DNA from: UBA3210 sp048359995
GTDB lineage: Bacteria > Bacillota_I > Bacilli_A > RFN20 > CAG-449
Assembly: GCA_048359995.1 (NCBI GenBank)
Contig: DBGCPK010000005.1
Location: 1-64,000, forward strand
Length of the DNA: 64,000 nucleotides
Direction of reading: 5' to 3'
Shown here: positions 8,451-18,112 of the stretch, one piece after another
Position numbering within the stretch: position 1 is the first letter of the stretch
Layout of the letters: the number at the start of each line of letters is the position of its first letter
Notes under the pieces: model-generated
What the model saw: the letters and a program-made list of their open reading frames with translations, nothing else
What the model was told of the DNA's origin: nothing
Databases searched by the model: none
Position numbers and translations under genes: made by a program

Positions 8451-11045
8451 TTACGCTTGCTCTCCGCTTTCCTGCGCGCTTTCTTCCGTTTCTTCTTCGG
8501 AAGGATCGCCCTTGATGACGGCGATCGACGAAACTTTTTCATTTTCTTTGATTCGAATGATCTTCACGCCCTGCGTGTTCCTTCCGACGACATTAACCTC
8601 TTTCAGCGATGTCCGAATCAGAATGCCTCCGATGGTGATGACCATGATGTCCTCGTTTCCCGATACGGATTTGGTCGTGACAATATTTCCGGTCTTTTCC
8701 GTCATATTCATCGTAACGACGCCTTTCGATCCGCGCTTGGTGAGTCGGTAATCTTCCAGTTTGGAGAGTTTTCCGTATCCGTGTTCGGAAATGACGAAGA
8801 TCAGTTCTCCTTCGTCCGCGGTGGTAAGTCCGACGATTTTTCCTCCGTCGGTGTTCATTCCCTTGACTCCCGCGGCGGTTCTTCCCATCGCGCGGACGTC
8901 CTGTTCGAGGAATTTCACCATACGCCCGTTATCGCAGGACAGGCAGATCACGGAATGACCTGTCGTCAGTTTGACGTCGACCAGTTCGTCTCCTTCTCTC
9001 ATCGTGATCGCTTTTTTTCCGTTCTGACGGATCAATTTGAACTCTTCGATCGTCGTCCTCTTGACTAAACCGTCGCGCGTAGCAAAGAAGATGTGCTGTC
9101 CCTCGACATAGTGGTCGAACGTGAGAATCGAACGAATTTTCTCGTCTTTCTCGAAATCGAAAAGATTGACATAAGGCGTTCCTTTGGACGTTTTCGCCGC
9201 GGCGGGTACTTTATATCCACGGATCCGATAAACCTTTCCCAAATTGGTGAAAATCAATAAATCCGCGTGCGTTTTGGAATACACGATCTGTTCGACCAAA
9301 TCGTCGTCGTGCGTCGACATACCCTTGACGCCCTTTCCGCCCCGTTTCTGACTGCGGAACGAGTCCGGATCCTGCCGTTTGATATATCCGCCCGAAGTGA
9401 TCGTGATGATGATGTCTTCTTCCGGAATCAGGTCTTCGTCGTCGATCATCGACGTATCGTCGGAAATTTCGGTTCTCCTTTCATCGCCGTATTTTTGCTT
9501 GATTTCTTCCAATTCTTTGACGACGACTTCCACGACTTTCTGATGATCGTTGAGAATCGCCTGATATTCCGCGACGGCGGCTTTCAACTGAGCGATCTCG
9601 TTGACGATCGAATCCCTCTCCAATCCCGTCAAACGGGCAAGACGCATATCCAAGATCGCCTTGGTCTGCACTTCGGAAAGGGAAAATCTTTCCATTAATG
9701 CGCTTTTGGCGATTTCATTGGTCTTGGAACTTCTGATCGTATGCACCACTTCGTCGATGTTGTCGATGGCGATCAGCAGCCCTTCCAGCAAATGCAGCCG
9801 GTCGAGGGCTTTATTGAGATCGAACCGCGTTCTCCGCTCGATGACTTCGCACTGAAAATCGAAATAATCTTTCAGCACTTCGTTGATCGGCATGATTTTC
9901 GGTTCGCCATTGTGAAGCGCCAGCATGATGATGCCGTAACTGATCTGCAACTGCGTGAGTTTATAAAGTTGATTCAGAATTACTTCCGCGACGACATCTT
10001 TTCTGACTTCGATGACGACGCGAATTCCCTCTTTGTTGGATTCGTCCCGAATATCCGTAATTCCGTCGACGATCTTCTCGTGAACCAGTTTACCCATCGA
10101 TTCGATCATCGCCGCTTTGTTGACCTGATACGGGATTTCGGTAACGACGATTCTCTTTTTCCCGTTGTGCAGCTCTTCGATGCGGCACTTGGAACGGATC
10201 GTAATCGAACCTTGTCCGGTTTCATAAGCCTGACGGATTCCTCCGCGTCCTAAAATGATTCCCGCGGTTGGGAAATCCGGTCCGAAGAGATAATTTTCCA
10301 TGATTTCTTGCGGCGTCAGTTCCGGATTATGAGCGATAGCCACGACGGCGTCGATCACTTCTTTCAAGTTGTGAGGCGGAATGTTCGTCGCCATACCGAC
10401 GGCGATTCCCGACGATCCGTTGACCAAAAGATTCGGAAAGCGCGAAGGAAGAACGACAGGCTCTTGCTCTTCGCCGTCGTAGTTATCCATAAAATCGACG
10501 GTATCTTTCTTGATGTCGCGAACCATTTCCAATGCGATTTTGCTCATTCTGGCTTCGGTATAACGCATCGCCGCGGCGCCGTCGCCGTCGATAGATCCGA
10601 AATTTCCGTGTCCGTCGACCAACGTGTAACGAATCGAAAAAGGTTGCGCCAAACGGACCAGCGCCGAATAAATCGAACTATCCCCATGCGGGTGATAACG
10701 TCCCATAACGTCGCCAACGATACGCGCGCACTTCTTATGCGGTTTATCCGGACCGTTTCCTAATTCGTTCATGCCGTAGATAATTCTTCTGTGAACCGGT
10801 TTGAGACCATCCCGTACGTCCGGAAGCGCCCGAGCGACGATGACCGACATCGCATATTCCAAAAAGGAAGTCTTCACCAAATTGGAAAGATCTTTCTCGA
10901 TCAGTTCGGGGACGATGCCCTCTTCGATGTCTTCCAATTCTTTCTCGTCGAATTCACCCGCTTCGGTTTCTTCGGCGACGATTTCTTCCGATTCATTTTC
11001 CCGATCTTCGTCAACGAAGTTTTCTAAATCCTTGTCTTCCATCAT
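8451..11045 (-). CDS. gyrA: DNA gyrase subunit A
   Basis: GyrA provides the breakage-reunion activity of gyrase, which introduces negative supercoils. The 864-residue protein has the winged-helix region with YAMSVIVARALPDVRDGLKP, the catalytic tyrosine in AAAMRYTEARM, and a C-terminal beta-pinwheel with repeated GG blades and a GyrA-box-like QKRGGKGVKG. Two adjacent ATG codons follow a GGAG site. The N-terminus carries about 45 extra, very acidic residues before the normal GyrA start. It is the last gene of the operon, 18 bases after gyrB. Confidence 0.97.
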   Translation of the reverse strand: MMEDKDLENFVDEDRENESEEIVAEETEAGEFDEKELEDIEEGIVPELIEKDLSNLVKTSFLEYAMSVIVARALPDVRDGLKPVHRRIIYGMNELGNGPDKPHKKCARIVGDVMGRYHPHGDSSIYSALVRLAQPFSIRYTLVDGHGNFGSIDGDGAAAMRYTEARMSKIALEMVRDIKKDTVDFMDNYDGEEQEPVVLPSRFPNLLVNGSSGIAVGMATNIPPHNLKEVIDAVVAIAHNPELTPQEIMENYLFGPDFPTAGIILGRGGIRQAYETGQGSITIRSKCRIEELHNGKKRIVVTEIPYQVNKAAMIESMGKLVHEKIVDGITDIRDESNKEGIRVVIEVRKDVVAEVILNQLYKLTQLQISYGIIMLALHNGEPKIMPINEVLKDYFDFQCEVIERRTRFDLNKALDRLHLLEGLLIAIDNIDEVVHTIRSSKTNEIAKSALMERFSLSEVQTKAILDMRLARLTGLERDSIVNEIAQLKAAVAEYQAILNDHQKVVEVVVKELEEIKQKYGDERRTEISDDTSMIDDEDLIPEEDIIITITSGGYIKRQDPDSFRSQKRGGKGVKGMSTHDDDLVEQIVYSKTHADLLIFTNLGKVYRIRGYKVPAAAKTSKGTPYVNLFDFEKDEKIRSILTFDHYVEGQHIFFATRDGLVKRTTIEEFKLIRQNGKKAITMREGDELVDVKLTTGHSVICLSCDNGRMVKFLEQDVRAMGRTAAGVKGMNTDGGKIVGLTTADEGELIFVISEHGYGKLSKLEDYRLTKRGSKGVVTMNMTEKTGNIVTTKSVSGNEDIMVITIGGILIRTSLKEVNVVGRNTQGVKIIRIKENEKVSSIAVIKGDPSEEETEESAQESGEQA

Positions 11046-11063
11046 CTTTTTCTTCTCCTTTGA

Positions 11064-13046
11064 CTAAATATCGATATTTTCCACAAATTTCGCATTTTCG
11101 CGAATAAAGTCTTTTCTCGGTTCGACTCTGTCGCCCATCAGTTCGTCGAAAATGGTATCCGCCTCGATCGCGTCTTGCATCGAAACGCGGATCATCTTTC
11201 GGTTTTCCGGATCCATCGTGGTTTCCCAGAGTTGCGTGTAATCCATTTCACCCAAGCCCTTGTATCGCTGAATGGAAAGCCTTTTGCTCGCCTCCGGACC
11301 GAGTTTTTTCTTCAACACCGCCAGTTGCTCGTCGTTGTAGCAATAATAATCCTTATTGCCGCGCGAAGCTTTGTATAAAGGCGGTTGGGCGATATATACG
11401 TACCCCTGCTCGATCAGAGGTTTCATATAGCGGTAGAAGAACGTCAAAAGCAGTATCCGGATATGAGAACCGTCGACATCGGCATCGGTCATGATCACGA
11501 TTTTGTGATAACGGATTTTGCTGACGTCGAATTCCGAGCCGAATCCGCCTCCGATGGCGATGATCAGATTGCCGATTTCCGCATTGGCCAGCGCCCGTTT
11601 CGGAAGCACTTTTTCCACGTTGAGAATCTTTCCGCGAAGAGGGAGAATGGCTTGGGTTTCCCGATCGCGCCCCTGCTTCGCAGAGCCTCCCGCGGAATCG
11701 CCCTCGACGATATACAATTCGCATTTTTCTGCCTCTTTGGACGCGCAATCCGCCAGTTTGCCCGGAAGTGAATTGATATCCAAAGCCGTCTTTCTTCGCG
11801 TATTCTCTCTCGCCGCTTTCGCCGCCAGACGGGCATTTGCCGCAAGAGTTACTTTTTCGATAATCAGTTTGGCCAACTTCGGATTTTCGTTGAGGAAACG
11901 CTCCAAGGCCGCGCCGAAAATATTGGAAACGATCTTTCTGACTTCGTAATTTCCAAGCCGTCCTTTGGTCTGCCCCTCGTACTGAGGATCCGGATGTTTG
12001 ATGGAAATAATCGCCGTCAGTCCTTCGCGGCAATCGTCCTGAGTCAGAGATTCGTCGTTTTCTTTGACCAATTTATTGTTCTTCGCGTATGCGTTGATGA
12101 CTCGGGTCAAAGCGAGGCGGAATCCTTCTTCGTGAGTACCTCCGTCTCCGGTATTGATGTTATTGCAGAAAGAATAGACGCTCGGAGAATAGGTGTCGTT
12201 GTATTGCATGGCGATTTCGACTTTGACTTCGTCTTCCTTGCCCTCGCAATAGATGACGTCTTCGCTCATCGGAACGCGATTCCGGTTCAAATATTGGACG
12301 TATTGCTTGACGCCGCCTTCGTAGCAGTATGTTTCGTGTATCCAATTTTCTTCGTTTTCGTCCCTTTCGTCGTTGATGATGATTTTGACTCCTTTGTTGA
12401 GGAAAGCCATCTGACGAAGATGGTCGCGGATGATATCGAAATCGAATACGGTGGTTTCCTTGAATACCAAAGGATCGGGTTTGAACGATACGATCGTCCC
12501 CGAATCTTCGCAATCGCCGATCCTCGTACATGGACGGACCGTGTGCCCCCCGTTTTCGAAACGGATCGTGTAAATTCCTCCGTCTTTGTGAACTTCGACG
12601 GTCAACCACTCCGACAAGGCGTTGACAACGCTGGCGCCGACGCCGTGAAGACCTCCGGCGACTTTGTATCCGCCGCCTTCGCCGAATTTTCCTCCGGCGT
12701 GAAGTTTCGTATAGACGGTCTCCAAAGCCGAAATTCCCGTCTTTTCGACGATACCGACCGGAATTCCCCGACCGTTGTCCTTGACGGTAATCGTATTTCC
12801 TCTGTTCACCGTAACGTGAATGACGTCGCAATATCCGGCGAGAGCCTCGTCGATCGCGTTGTCGACGATTTCCCAGACGCAGTGATGAAGACCTCCCGAA
12901 GAAGTCGTGCCGATGTACATTCCCGGCCGCTTTCTGACGGCTTCCAGCCCTTCAAGAACCTGGATGTTTTTTTCGGTGTATTCGCTCGAAGCCTTATCTT
13001 CGTCGGCGATGAGCGAATGAGTTTCTTTTTCAAATTCTTCCGGCAT
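11064..13046 (-). CDS. gyrB: DNA gyrase subunit B
   Basis: GyrB is the ATPase subunit of gyrase. The 660-residue protein shows the GHKL ATP-binding fold (EIVDNAIDEALAG; DNGRGIPVG; GGLHGVGASVVNALS), the transducer domain, and the Toprim domain with EGDSAGGSAKQGRDR and MTDADVDGSHI. The C-terminus has the usual QRYKGLGEM. The start follows the recF stop after one base, which suggests coupled translation. Size and domain order are standard. Confidence 0.98.
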   Translation of the reverse strand: MPEEFEKETHSLIADEDKASSEYTEKNIQVLEGLEAVRKRPGMYIGTTSSGGLHHCVWEIVDNAIDEALAGYCDVIHVTVNRGNTITVKDNGRGIPVGIVEKTGISALETVYTKLHAGGKFGEGGGYKVAGGLHGVGASVVNALSEWLTVEVHKDGGIYTIRFENGGHTVRPCTRIGDCEDSGTIVSFKPDPLVFKETTVFDFDIIRDHLRQMAFLNKGVKIIINDERDENEENWIHETYCYEGGVKQYVQYLNRNRVPMSEDVIYCEGKEDEVKVEIAMQYNDTYSPSVYSFCNNINTGDGGTHEEGFRLALTRVINAYAKNNKLVKENDESLTQDDCREGLTAIISIKHPDPQYEGQTKGRLGNYEVRKIVSNIFGAALERFLNENPKLAKLIIEKVTLAANARLAAKAARENTRRKTALDINSLPGKLADCASKEAEKCELYIVEGDSAGGSAKQGRDRETQAILPLRGKILNVEKVLPKRALANAEIGNLIIAIGGGFGSEFDVSKIRYHKIVIMTDADVDGSHIRILLLTFFYRYMKPLIEQGYVYIAQPPLYKASRGNKDYYCYNDEQLAVLKKKLGPEASKRLSIQRYKGLGEMDYTQLWETTMDPENRKMIRVSMQDAIEADTIFDELMGDRVEPRKDFIRENAKFVENIDI

Positions 13047-13047
13047 T

Positions 13048-14130
13048 TTAGTTCCTCCTGATCACCAAGTTGTCCGCGACTTGGTATTTGCTTGCTTTTC
13101 CGATGTCTTCGTCGCAAGCGCTCGTAATGAAGACCTGCTGATAATTTTTTAACATTTCCGATAATCTCGACTGATGCACTTTGTCCAGTTCGGACAGGAC
13201 GTCGTCGAGAATGACGATCGGATCGTCTTTGATGTTCTTTTTCACGATTTCTCCGTAAGCCAGTTTCAAACTCAGCGAGAGAAGTCGGTTTTGTCCTTGG
13301 GAAGCGTATTCCGCCGCATTCTTTCCGTCGATCCGAATCTCGAAATCGTCCCGATGAACGCCCGAGTTCGTCATCTTTCTTTTCAGATCGCTTTCCCTTT
13401 CTTCCTCGTAACGTTTTTTCGCTTCTTTTCGAAAGGCGATCGGATCCGAAATCTCGGGATAGTCGCACAGATATCGGATTTCGATTTTCCGATTCTCTTC
13501 CGTCAGAGTTCCGTAGATATTCCGAATTTCCCTTTCCAGCGTTTTCAAGAGTTCCCTCCGATAAGAGGAAATCCGATACGCGTGGTCCGCCAATTGCCCG
13601 TCGAAGACGTCCAGAAGGGCGAAATCGACCGTTTCGGATTTCAGATGCGCGTTCCGATCTTTGAGAATTTTCTTATATCCGCCGAGTTCTCTTATATACC
13701 CGCGATACAGATGAGCCAACGAGATATTCAGGAATTTTCTTCTCGCGGAAGGCGAATCTTTCAACAGCGAAACATCTTCGGGAACAAAGGTTAAAGCGAT
13801 CAACTCACCGGAAAGCGAAGAAAGTTTTTCCAGTCGGATTCCGTCGAGTTCGAAAGACTTTCCCTTTTCCGTGACGACCGCGCGAAGAGTATGATTTCCG
13901 TTTCGGAAATAGTGGGTTTCGATCCGCGCGAACACTTCGTTCCATCGGATCAAAGCGCCGTCTTCGTTGGTTCGGAATGATTTTCCTAAGGAGAGATAGG
14001 CGATCGCCTCGACGATATTCGTCTTTCCGGAAGCGTTTCTTCCGTAAAGAAAGTTGATTCCGTCGGAAAATCCGATATCCAATTCGGGATAATTCCGAAA
14101 ATTTCTCAAATTCAGCCGATCAATCTTCAT
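13048..14130 (-). CDS. recF: Recombination mediator RecF
   Basis: RecF works with RecO and RecR to load RecA at gaps. The 360-residue protein is an SMC-like ATPase with the Walker A GRNASGKTNIVEAI near residue 34, an ABC-type signature region (SQGQNRLLSLSLKLA) and Walker B PIVILDDVLSELD. The C-terminal QVFITSACDED matches the family. It overlaps yaaA by 11 bases, which is the usual Bacillota arrangement. Confidence 0.96.
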   Translation of the reverse strand: MKIDRLNLRNFRNYPELDIGFSDGINFLYGRNASGKTNIVEAIAYLSLGKSFRTNEDGALIRWNEVFARIETHYFRNGNHTLRAVVTEKGKSFELDGIRLEKLSSLSGELIALTFVPEDVSLLKDSPSARRKFLNISLAHLYRGYIRELGGYKKILKDRNAHLKSETVDFALLDVFDGQLADHAYRISSYRRELLKTLEREIRNIYGTLTEENRKIEIRYLCDYPEISDPIAFRKEAKKRYEEERESDLKRKMTNSGVHRDDFEIRIDGKNAAEYASQGQNRLLSLSLKLAYGEIVKKNIKDDPIVILDDVLSELDKVHQSRLSEMLKNYQQVFITSACDEDIGKASKYQVADNLVIRRN

Positions 14131-14347
14131 AGACGATCAAATAACGTTCTCCTCGGATTTCGACGATGTCATCCCCGTAAAGTTTTCTTCCTCTTCGGGA
14201 ATCTTTTTCCCCGTTGACGAGGACTTCCGTCTCGCGGAGAAAAGGTTTGGCTTCCCCTCCGGTTTGAACGATTCCGCTGACCTTCAAGAATTGCCCCAAC
14301 GTCAGGTACTCCGTGCTGATTGCGACTTTTTTCATTTTTCTCTCCAA
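14120..14347 (-). CDS. yaaA: S4-domain protein YaaA/RlbA
   Basis: This 75-residue protein is a single S4 RNA-binding domain (LGQFLKVSGIVQTGGEAKPF; EVLVNGEKDSRRGRKLYGDDIVEI). The family is encoded almost universally between dnaN and recF in Bacillota. Its role is not settled, but ribosome assembly has been proposed. A GGAGAG site precedes the ATG. Here the usual left neighbour dnaN lies 6.8 kb away. Confidence 0.92.
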   Translation of the reverse strand: MERKMKKVAISTEYLTLGQFLKVSGIVQTGGEAKPFLRETEVLVNGEKDSRRGRKLYGDDIVEIRGERYLIVYED

Positions 14348-14378
14348 GGCAAAAGTCAGATCGACTCCGACAGAAAAA

Positions 14379-14387
14379 ATTATAGCA
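14379..14387 (-). promoter_or_regulatory. Extended -10 promoter of yaaA-recF-gyrB-gyrA
   Basis: The minus strand has TGCTATAAT, an extended -10 element with perfect TATAAT (14379-14384), about 32 bases before yaaA. The upstream sequence is AT-rich without a clear -35, as expected for an extended -10 promoter. Confidence 0.65.
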
Positions 14388-14532
14388 TATTTATATTATA
14401 ATATAAATAAAGTTTTTCATTTACGACGATTTTGTCGCATTCGGAAACGCAAAAAAAGAGGCGCTCATCTCCCCAAAACGCACAAAGCCCTGTCGAATCT
14501 ATCTCACGCATTTTCGAACGGTCGTCCGTTTT

Positions 14533-15675
14533 TCATTCTTTTTCCTGTTTTTTTCTTTCGCGATCTTTTTTCTTTATTTCCTTCAACTCCGATTTTATCC
14601 GATCTTGCTTTTTAAACATCGCGATGAAGACCAAAAAAAGCCGATGAAGATAGCAGAACGGCAAGAGAATAATCCAACGGTTCAACACATTGTAGATGCA
14701 TTTCATTTTTCCCACCGTCGGAAACAATCTCCTGAACAAAAGTTTATGAACGTTCCCCTGACTTTTTTCGATTCTCATTTCAACCTGACGGCTCAGCCTT
14801 CCGTACACTCCCGATTCCAAAATGAAGCGTTTTTCTTCATGGTGCTTTTCACCGTTTTTCCCCTGAAAAAACCATTCCTCCACGATCTCCTTCATCATCT
14901 CATCAAAGTCTTTCAGACAAAGTTTTTCCAATTCTTCGTCGATGTATTTCCGATCGATGACGTCTTTGTATTTTCTTTCGAAAAGAAAGGAGTCGATCAA
15001 GTATCTAATTCCCGATCCGCTGTTGGTGAAATGCTTGTAGAAATGCACCAAATTGAAGATATACTGATCTTCAAGAGACAAGCGGTGCTGAAACGGTTGC
15101 TCGGGATTTTCTTTTACCCGTTCGAGTATGTCGGAATAGTATCCGTAGTATTCGCTGTCTCTGCTTACTAACGATCGATGAATCTCGAATTTGACAAAAG
15201 GTTTTTTCGCATATTCGTCGTGCATATAGTAATTGTAGGATTCCACCTCGTAGCCGTTTTTCTTCATCAATTTCTTGACTTTTCTCATCTTTTTCTCGTC
15301 GATCAAAACGTCGATATCCGACATAAATCTCAAATCCGGGCGAGGATAGAGGTTTCTCAGATAAAATCCTTTCAACGGGAGGTAATGGATCTTGTTTTCC
15401 GCGAAAATCCGGCACAAATTTTCGATTTCCTCACCTTGAAAAACCGCCATAGCCTGATTCTGTAAGCACTTTTTTTTCCAACGTTCCAAAAACGCGTCGT
15501 CCAAATCTTCTTTTAAAATCTCGAACATCAGGTTGTCGATTTTGTGAAAGCGCGAAAAGCGGTAGACGTCCTCATACGTCAAACCCTCTTCCAATTCGTT
15601 TTTCCCTTCGATTCCGTTGAAATAACGATAAATCGCTTTTATGCAGAAGATACCCGTCTGTTCCGTCTTCGTCAT
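14533..15675 (-). CDS. Nucleotidyltransferase-family protein of the RiPP-like locus
   Basis: The 380-residue protein resembles the uncharacterised nucleotidyltransferase family found beside lasso-peptide and other RiPP genes. The core motif is visible: YLPLKGFYL, then RFMSDIDVLID, where the two Asp residues of DIDVLID would bind metal and nucleotide. The later FEIHRSL and DQYIFNLVHFYKHF segments also fit. Unusually, the C-terminus has a hydrophobic stretch (WIILLPFCYLHRLFLVFIAMF, about residues 332-353) and a highly charged tail, so it may be membrane-associated. It is the last gene of the operon, three bases after the ABC exporter gene. In related clusters such enzymes act on phosphorylated peptides; that role here is inference. 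Confidence 0.75.
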   Translation of the reverse strand: MTKTEQTGIFCIKAIYRYFNGIEGKNELEEGLTYEDVYRFSRFHKIDNLMFEILKEDLDDAFLERWKKKCLQNQAMAVFQGEEIENLCRIFAENKIHYLPLKGFYLRNLYPRPDLRFMSDIDVLIDEKKMRKVKKLMKKNGYEVESYNYYMHDEYAKKPFVKFEIHRSLVSRDSEYYGYYSDILERVKENPEQPFQHRLSLEDQYIFNLVHFYKHFTNSGSGIRYLIDSFLFERKYKDVIDRKYIDEELEKLCLKDFDEMMKEIVEEWFFQGKNGEKHHEEKRFILESGVYGRLSRQVEMRIEKSQGNVHKLLFRRLFPTVGKMKCIYNVLNRWIILLPFCYLHRLFLVFIAMFKKQDRIKSELKEIKKKDRERKKQEKE

Positions 15676-15678
15676 CGT

Positions 15679-17364
15679 TTATCCCTCTTTCCCTTCACGT
15701 TGCCGATTTTTTATCCGTACTTTTTTGTCGTCGATGATGATCTGCTTATTGCAATAGGCCAATGCCTTTTTTCGATGCGTTACGATCATCACCGTTTTGT
15801 TCAAACCGCTGAGATTTTTCAACACTTCCGCTTCCGTCTGTTCGTCCAGCGCCGAAGTCGCTTCGTCCAGAAGAAGAACCGAAGAAGGATGAATCAGCGT
15901 TCTCGCCAGAGCCAGCCGCTGATTCTGCCCCTCCGATAGTCCTAAACCTTTTTCTCCGATTCGGGTGTCCAATCCTTTTTCCAACGAAGAAACGAAATCG
16001 TAGGCACACGCCGTTTTCAGCGCCTCGATCATCTCTTCTTCATCGACGTTTTCGTTGAATAAAGTCAGATTGTCTCGGATCGTGCCGGAAAACAGGGAAT
16101 TCCCCTGAGGCAGGTAACCGAACAAGCTTCTCAACGCTTTGCTCGGTTCTCGGTTTTCTCCTTTCAAGCGAATCGAAATCGTTCCTTTGTTCGCGGAATA
16201 TACGCCTAAAAGCAAGTGAAACAACGTCGTCTTTCCGCCTCCGGAAAGTCCGGTTACGGCCACAAAATCGTTCTTTTCGATCGCAAAGGTTACCTCTTCC
16301 AAAACCGTTTCTTCCCGATAGCCGAATGTAACGTCGGAAAATTCGATCTTTTCGATCTCTTCCGCGTCGATCGGTTCTTCGTCTTCTTTTTCATTCGGAA
16401 GATTCTCGATTTCGATCAGACGTTCCGCGGAGACGAGAATCGCATATCCCTGAGGAATCAAACTCGACAGATTGGCGGCCGGGCCGGAAATCTGAGAAAT
16501 CAATTCCAACATCGCGACAAGAGAACCGTAACCGCCTGCAAAATCTCTCGAATAAATCTGCATCGCTCCCCATATCAGCGCGAACAAATAGAATCCGTTG
16601 AAGATGAGGCTGAATCCCGAATTCGCTTTCATCAGCAGGATTCTTTTTTTCATTCTCGCGCGAACGTAATCCTTTTGAATTTCTTCTCCTTTTCTTCGCG
16701 CTTTTTCCTGAGTTCCGTAAACCTTGATAATCAGAGAATTACCGACGTTTTCCTGATAAAACGCACGCATTTTATCTTCGTTGTTCAGCAATTCCCGATT
16801 GGCTTTCTTGATCTTTTTACGATAAAAATAAGCGACGAAAAAGAGGAATATTCCCGCGAGAAGAAAGATCAGCGCGAAGAGATAATCCAAAACGAACAGC
16901 ACGATCAAAGCCGTCAGTAGGCGAGTCGCCATATTCACCAATTCCGGAATCAGATTGGTGATTCCCTCGCTGATGATTTCGATGTCGGTAAACAGACGGT
17001 TGAGAACTTCTCCCGAATGATACGCGCCGATTTCACCGTATTCCTTATTCAGTATTTCCGAAAAAAATTGCTGACGGAATTCTTTTAAAAGTTGCGACTT
17101 GGTCTTTTCGTAGAGATAACTGATAATCAGTCTCAGCGTGAACTGAATCAAGATGATCGTCAAAAAAAGCGCGACGTAAAGAACGATCTTGTCCTTATTT
17201 CCATCAGTCGCCCCGTCGACGATTCCCTTGCAACATAAAGCGAAGACGACGGCGAAAAAAGCGAACAAAAGATTGAGGAGAGTCAATACGACGACTTTCC
17301 CTTTTACCTTTCCGGCTTTCTTCAAAATATACTCAATCGAAGTTCTTTTTTCTTTCATTTCCAA
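15679..17364 (-). CDS. ABC exporter, fused membrane and ATPase domains
   Basis: A half-transporter of 561 residues. An N-terminal six-helix type IV exporter domain occupies about residues 20-310. The ATPase domain follows, with Walker A TGLSGGGKTT (371-380), signature LSEGQNQRLALART and Walker B SVLLLDEATSALD. The D-loop and the switch histidine (IVTHRKKAL) are present. There is no N-terminal C39 peptidase, so cleavage of a cargo leader would need another enzyme, and a peptidase gene lies directly upstream, overlapping by 32 bases. It probably works as a homodimer that exports the product of the 45-residue peptide gene, which is inference from context. Confidence 0.85.
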   Translation of the reverse strand: MEMKEKRTSIEYILKKAGKVKGKVVVLTLLNLLFAFFAVVFALCCKGIVDGATDGNKDKIVLYVALFLTIILIQFTLRLIISYLYEKTKSQLLKEFRQQFFSEILNKEYGEIGAYHSGEVLNRLFTDIEIISEGITNLIPELVNMATRLLTALIVLFVLDYLFALIFLLAGIFLFFVAYFYRKKIKKANRELLNNEDKMRAFYQENVGNSLIIKVYGTQEKARRKGEEIQKDYVRARMKKRILLMKANSGFSLIFNGFYLFALIWGAMQIYSRDFAGGYGSLVAMLELISQISGPAANLSSLIPQGYAILVSAERLIEIENLPNEKEDEEPIDAEEIEKIEFSDVTFGYREETVLEEVTFAIEKNDFVAVTGLSGGGKTTLFHLLLGVYSANKGTISIRLKGENREPSKALRSLFGYLPQGNSLFSGTIRDNLTLFNENVDEEEMIEALKTACAYDFVSSLEKGLDTRIGEKGLGLSEGQNQRLALARTLIHPSSVLLLDEATSALDEQTEAEVLKNLSGLNKTVMIVTHRKKALAYCNKQIIIDDKKVRIKNRQREGKEG

Positions 17365-17776
17365 ATATTCTTTTCGCGATTAGACGAATCGCCCTGAACG
17401 GATAATTTCTCGTCAGTTTCCGAACGTATTTCAGATACTCCTCATCTTTGACCGATATATATCGTTCTCCTTCGTAATATCCCTCCATCACGCCGACGAT
17501 CCAAGAAAAAGGGACTTTTTCTTTCCGCCAGCGGTTATCGCCGACGATGTAATAATAGCCTTTCTTTTCGGACACGCCGACGATTCGATGCAGCACGTAT
17601 TTTCCGTTCGGCCTTTTGTAAAGAGGCACATCGTAGATTTTCAACGGTTGCTCCGCTTTCGCGATCACCACCGTATTGCTTCGATGACGGAGCAAAGGCT
17701 CCATGCTGTCTCCGACCGTCGTCGAAAGGTATTTTCCGTTTCTTTCGATAATTTCTTCGATAGTCGCCTTATTCAT
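17333..17776 (-). CDS. S24/S26-type serine peptidase without membrane anchor
   Basis: The 147-residue protein has the signal-peptidase fold motifs GDSMEPLL (Ser24, nucleophile), KYVLHRIVGV (His63, where bacterial signal peptidase I has Lys) and VGDNRW (box E). The Ser-His arrangement is of the ER/SipW type. It lacks the N-terminal membrane helix of signal peptidases, so it is probably cytosolic. Its start overlaps the PqqD-like gene by eight bases. In this operon a leader peptidase for the small peptide is the most economical role, but proteolysis has to be shown. Confidence 0.8.
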   Translation of the reverse strand: MNKATIEEIIERNGKYLSTTVGDSMEPLLRHRSNTVVIAKAEQPLKIYDVPLYKRPNGKYVLHRIVGVSEKKGYYYIVGDNRWRKEKVPFSWIVGVMEGYYEGERYISVKDEEYLKYVRKLTRNYPFRAIRLIAKRIFGNERKKNFD

Positions 17777-18035
17777 TCAGTAAATGCGCTTCTTTCAGTT
17801 TTTTCAAAAAACCGCCGACATCTCTTTTTGCCGTTTCCTCGTCGGTTTCGTATTCTTCCAACAAGGAAGAAATCAAGTCTTCTTCCGTTTTCTCTTCTTT
17901 CAGCAAACGAAAGAGAAAAGCGCCCGTCTCGTTGAGATAGACGACGCCGTTGAATTTTTTACTTGCTTTGCCCAATGCCACGACGATGTGTTGATCCCCT
18001 AATTCTCTCAATACAAATCCTTCTTTGATTTTCAT
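17769..18035 (-). CDS. PqqD-like RiPP recognition element protein
   Basis: This 88-residue protein matches the PqqD/RRE fold: an N-terminal beta hairpin (EGFVLRELGDQHIVVAL), the strand VYLNETGAFLFRLL, and helices with DLISSLLEEYETDEETAKRDVGGFLKKLKEAHLL. RREs bind the leader of a precursor peptide and present it to the modifying enzymes. The frame is open to 18071, but the ATG at 18035 follows AGGAGA at good spacing. It sits between the kinase and the peptidase genes. In lasso clusters the equivalent is the B1 protein, which reads a YxxP leader motif; that motif is present in the peptide at 20761-20898. Confidence 0.88.
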   Translation of the reverse strand: MKIKEGFVLRELGDQHIVVALGKASKKFNGVVYLNETGAFLFRLLKEEKTEEDLISSLLEEYETDEETAKRDVGGFLKKLKEAHLLNE

Positions 18036-18112
18036 GCTTCTCTCCTGTATGCGCGGATTTAACCGATACATTCCGTCTCTATTTTATCAAAATACGCCTT
18101 TCAATTCAAATT

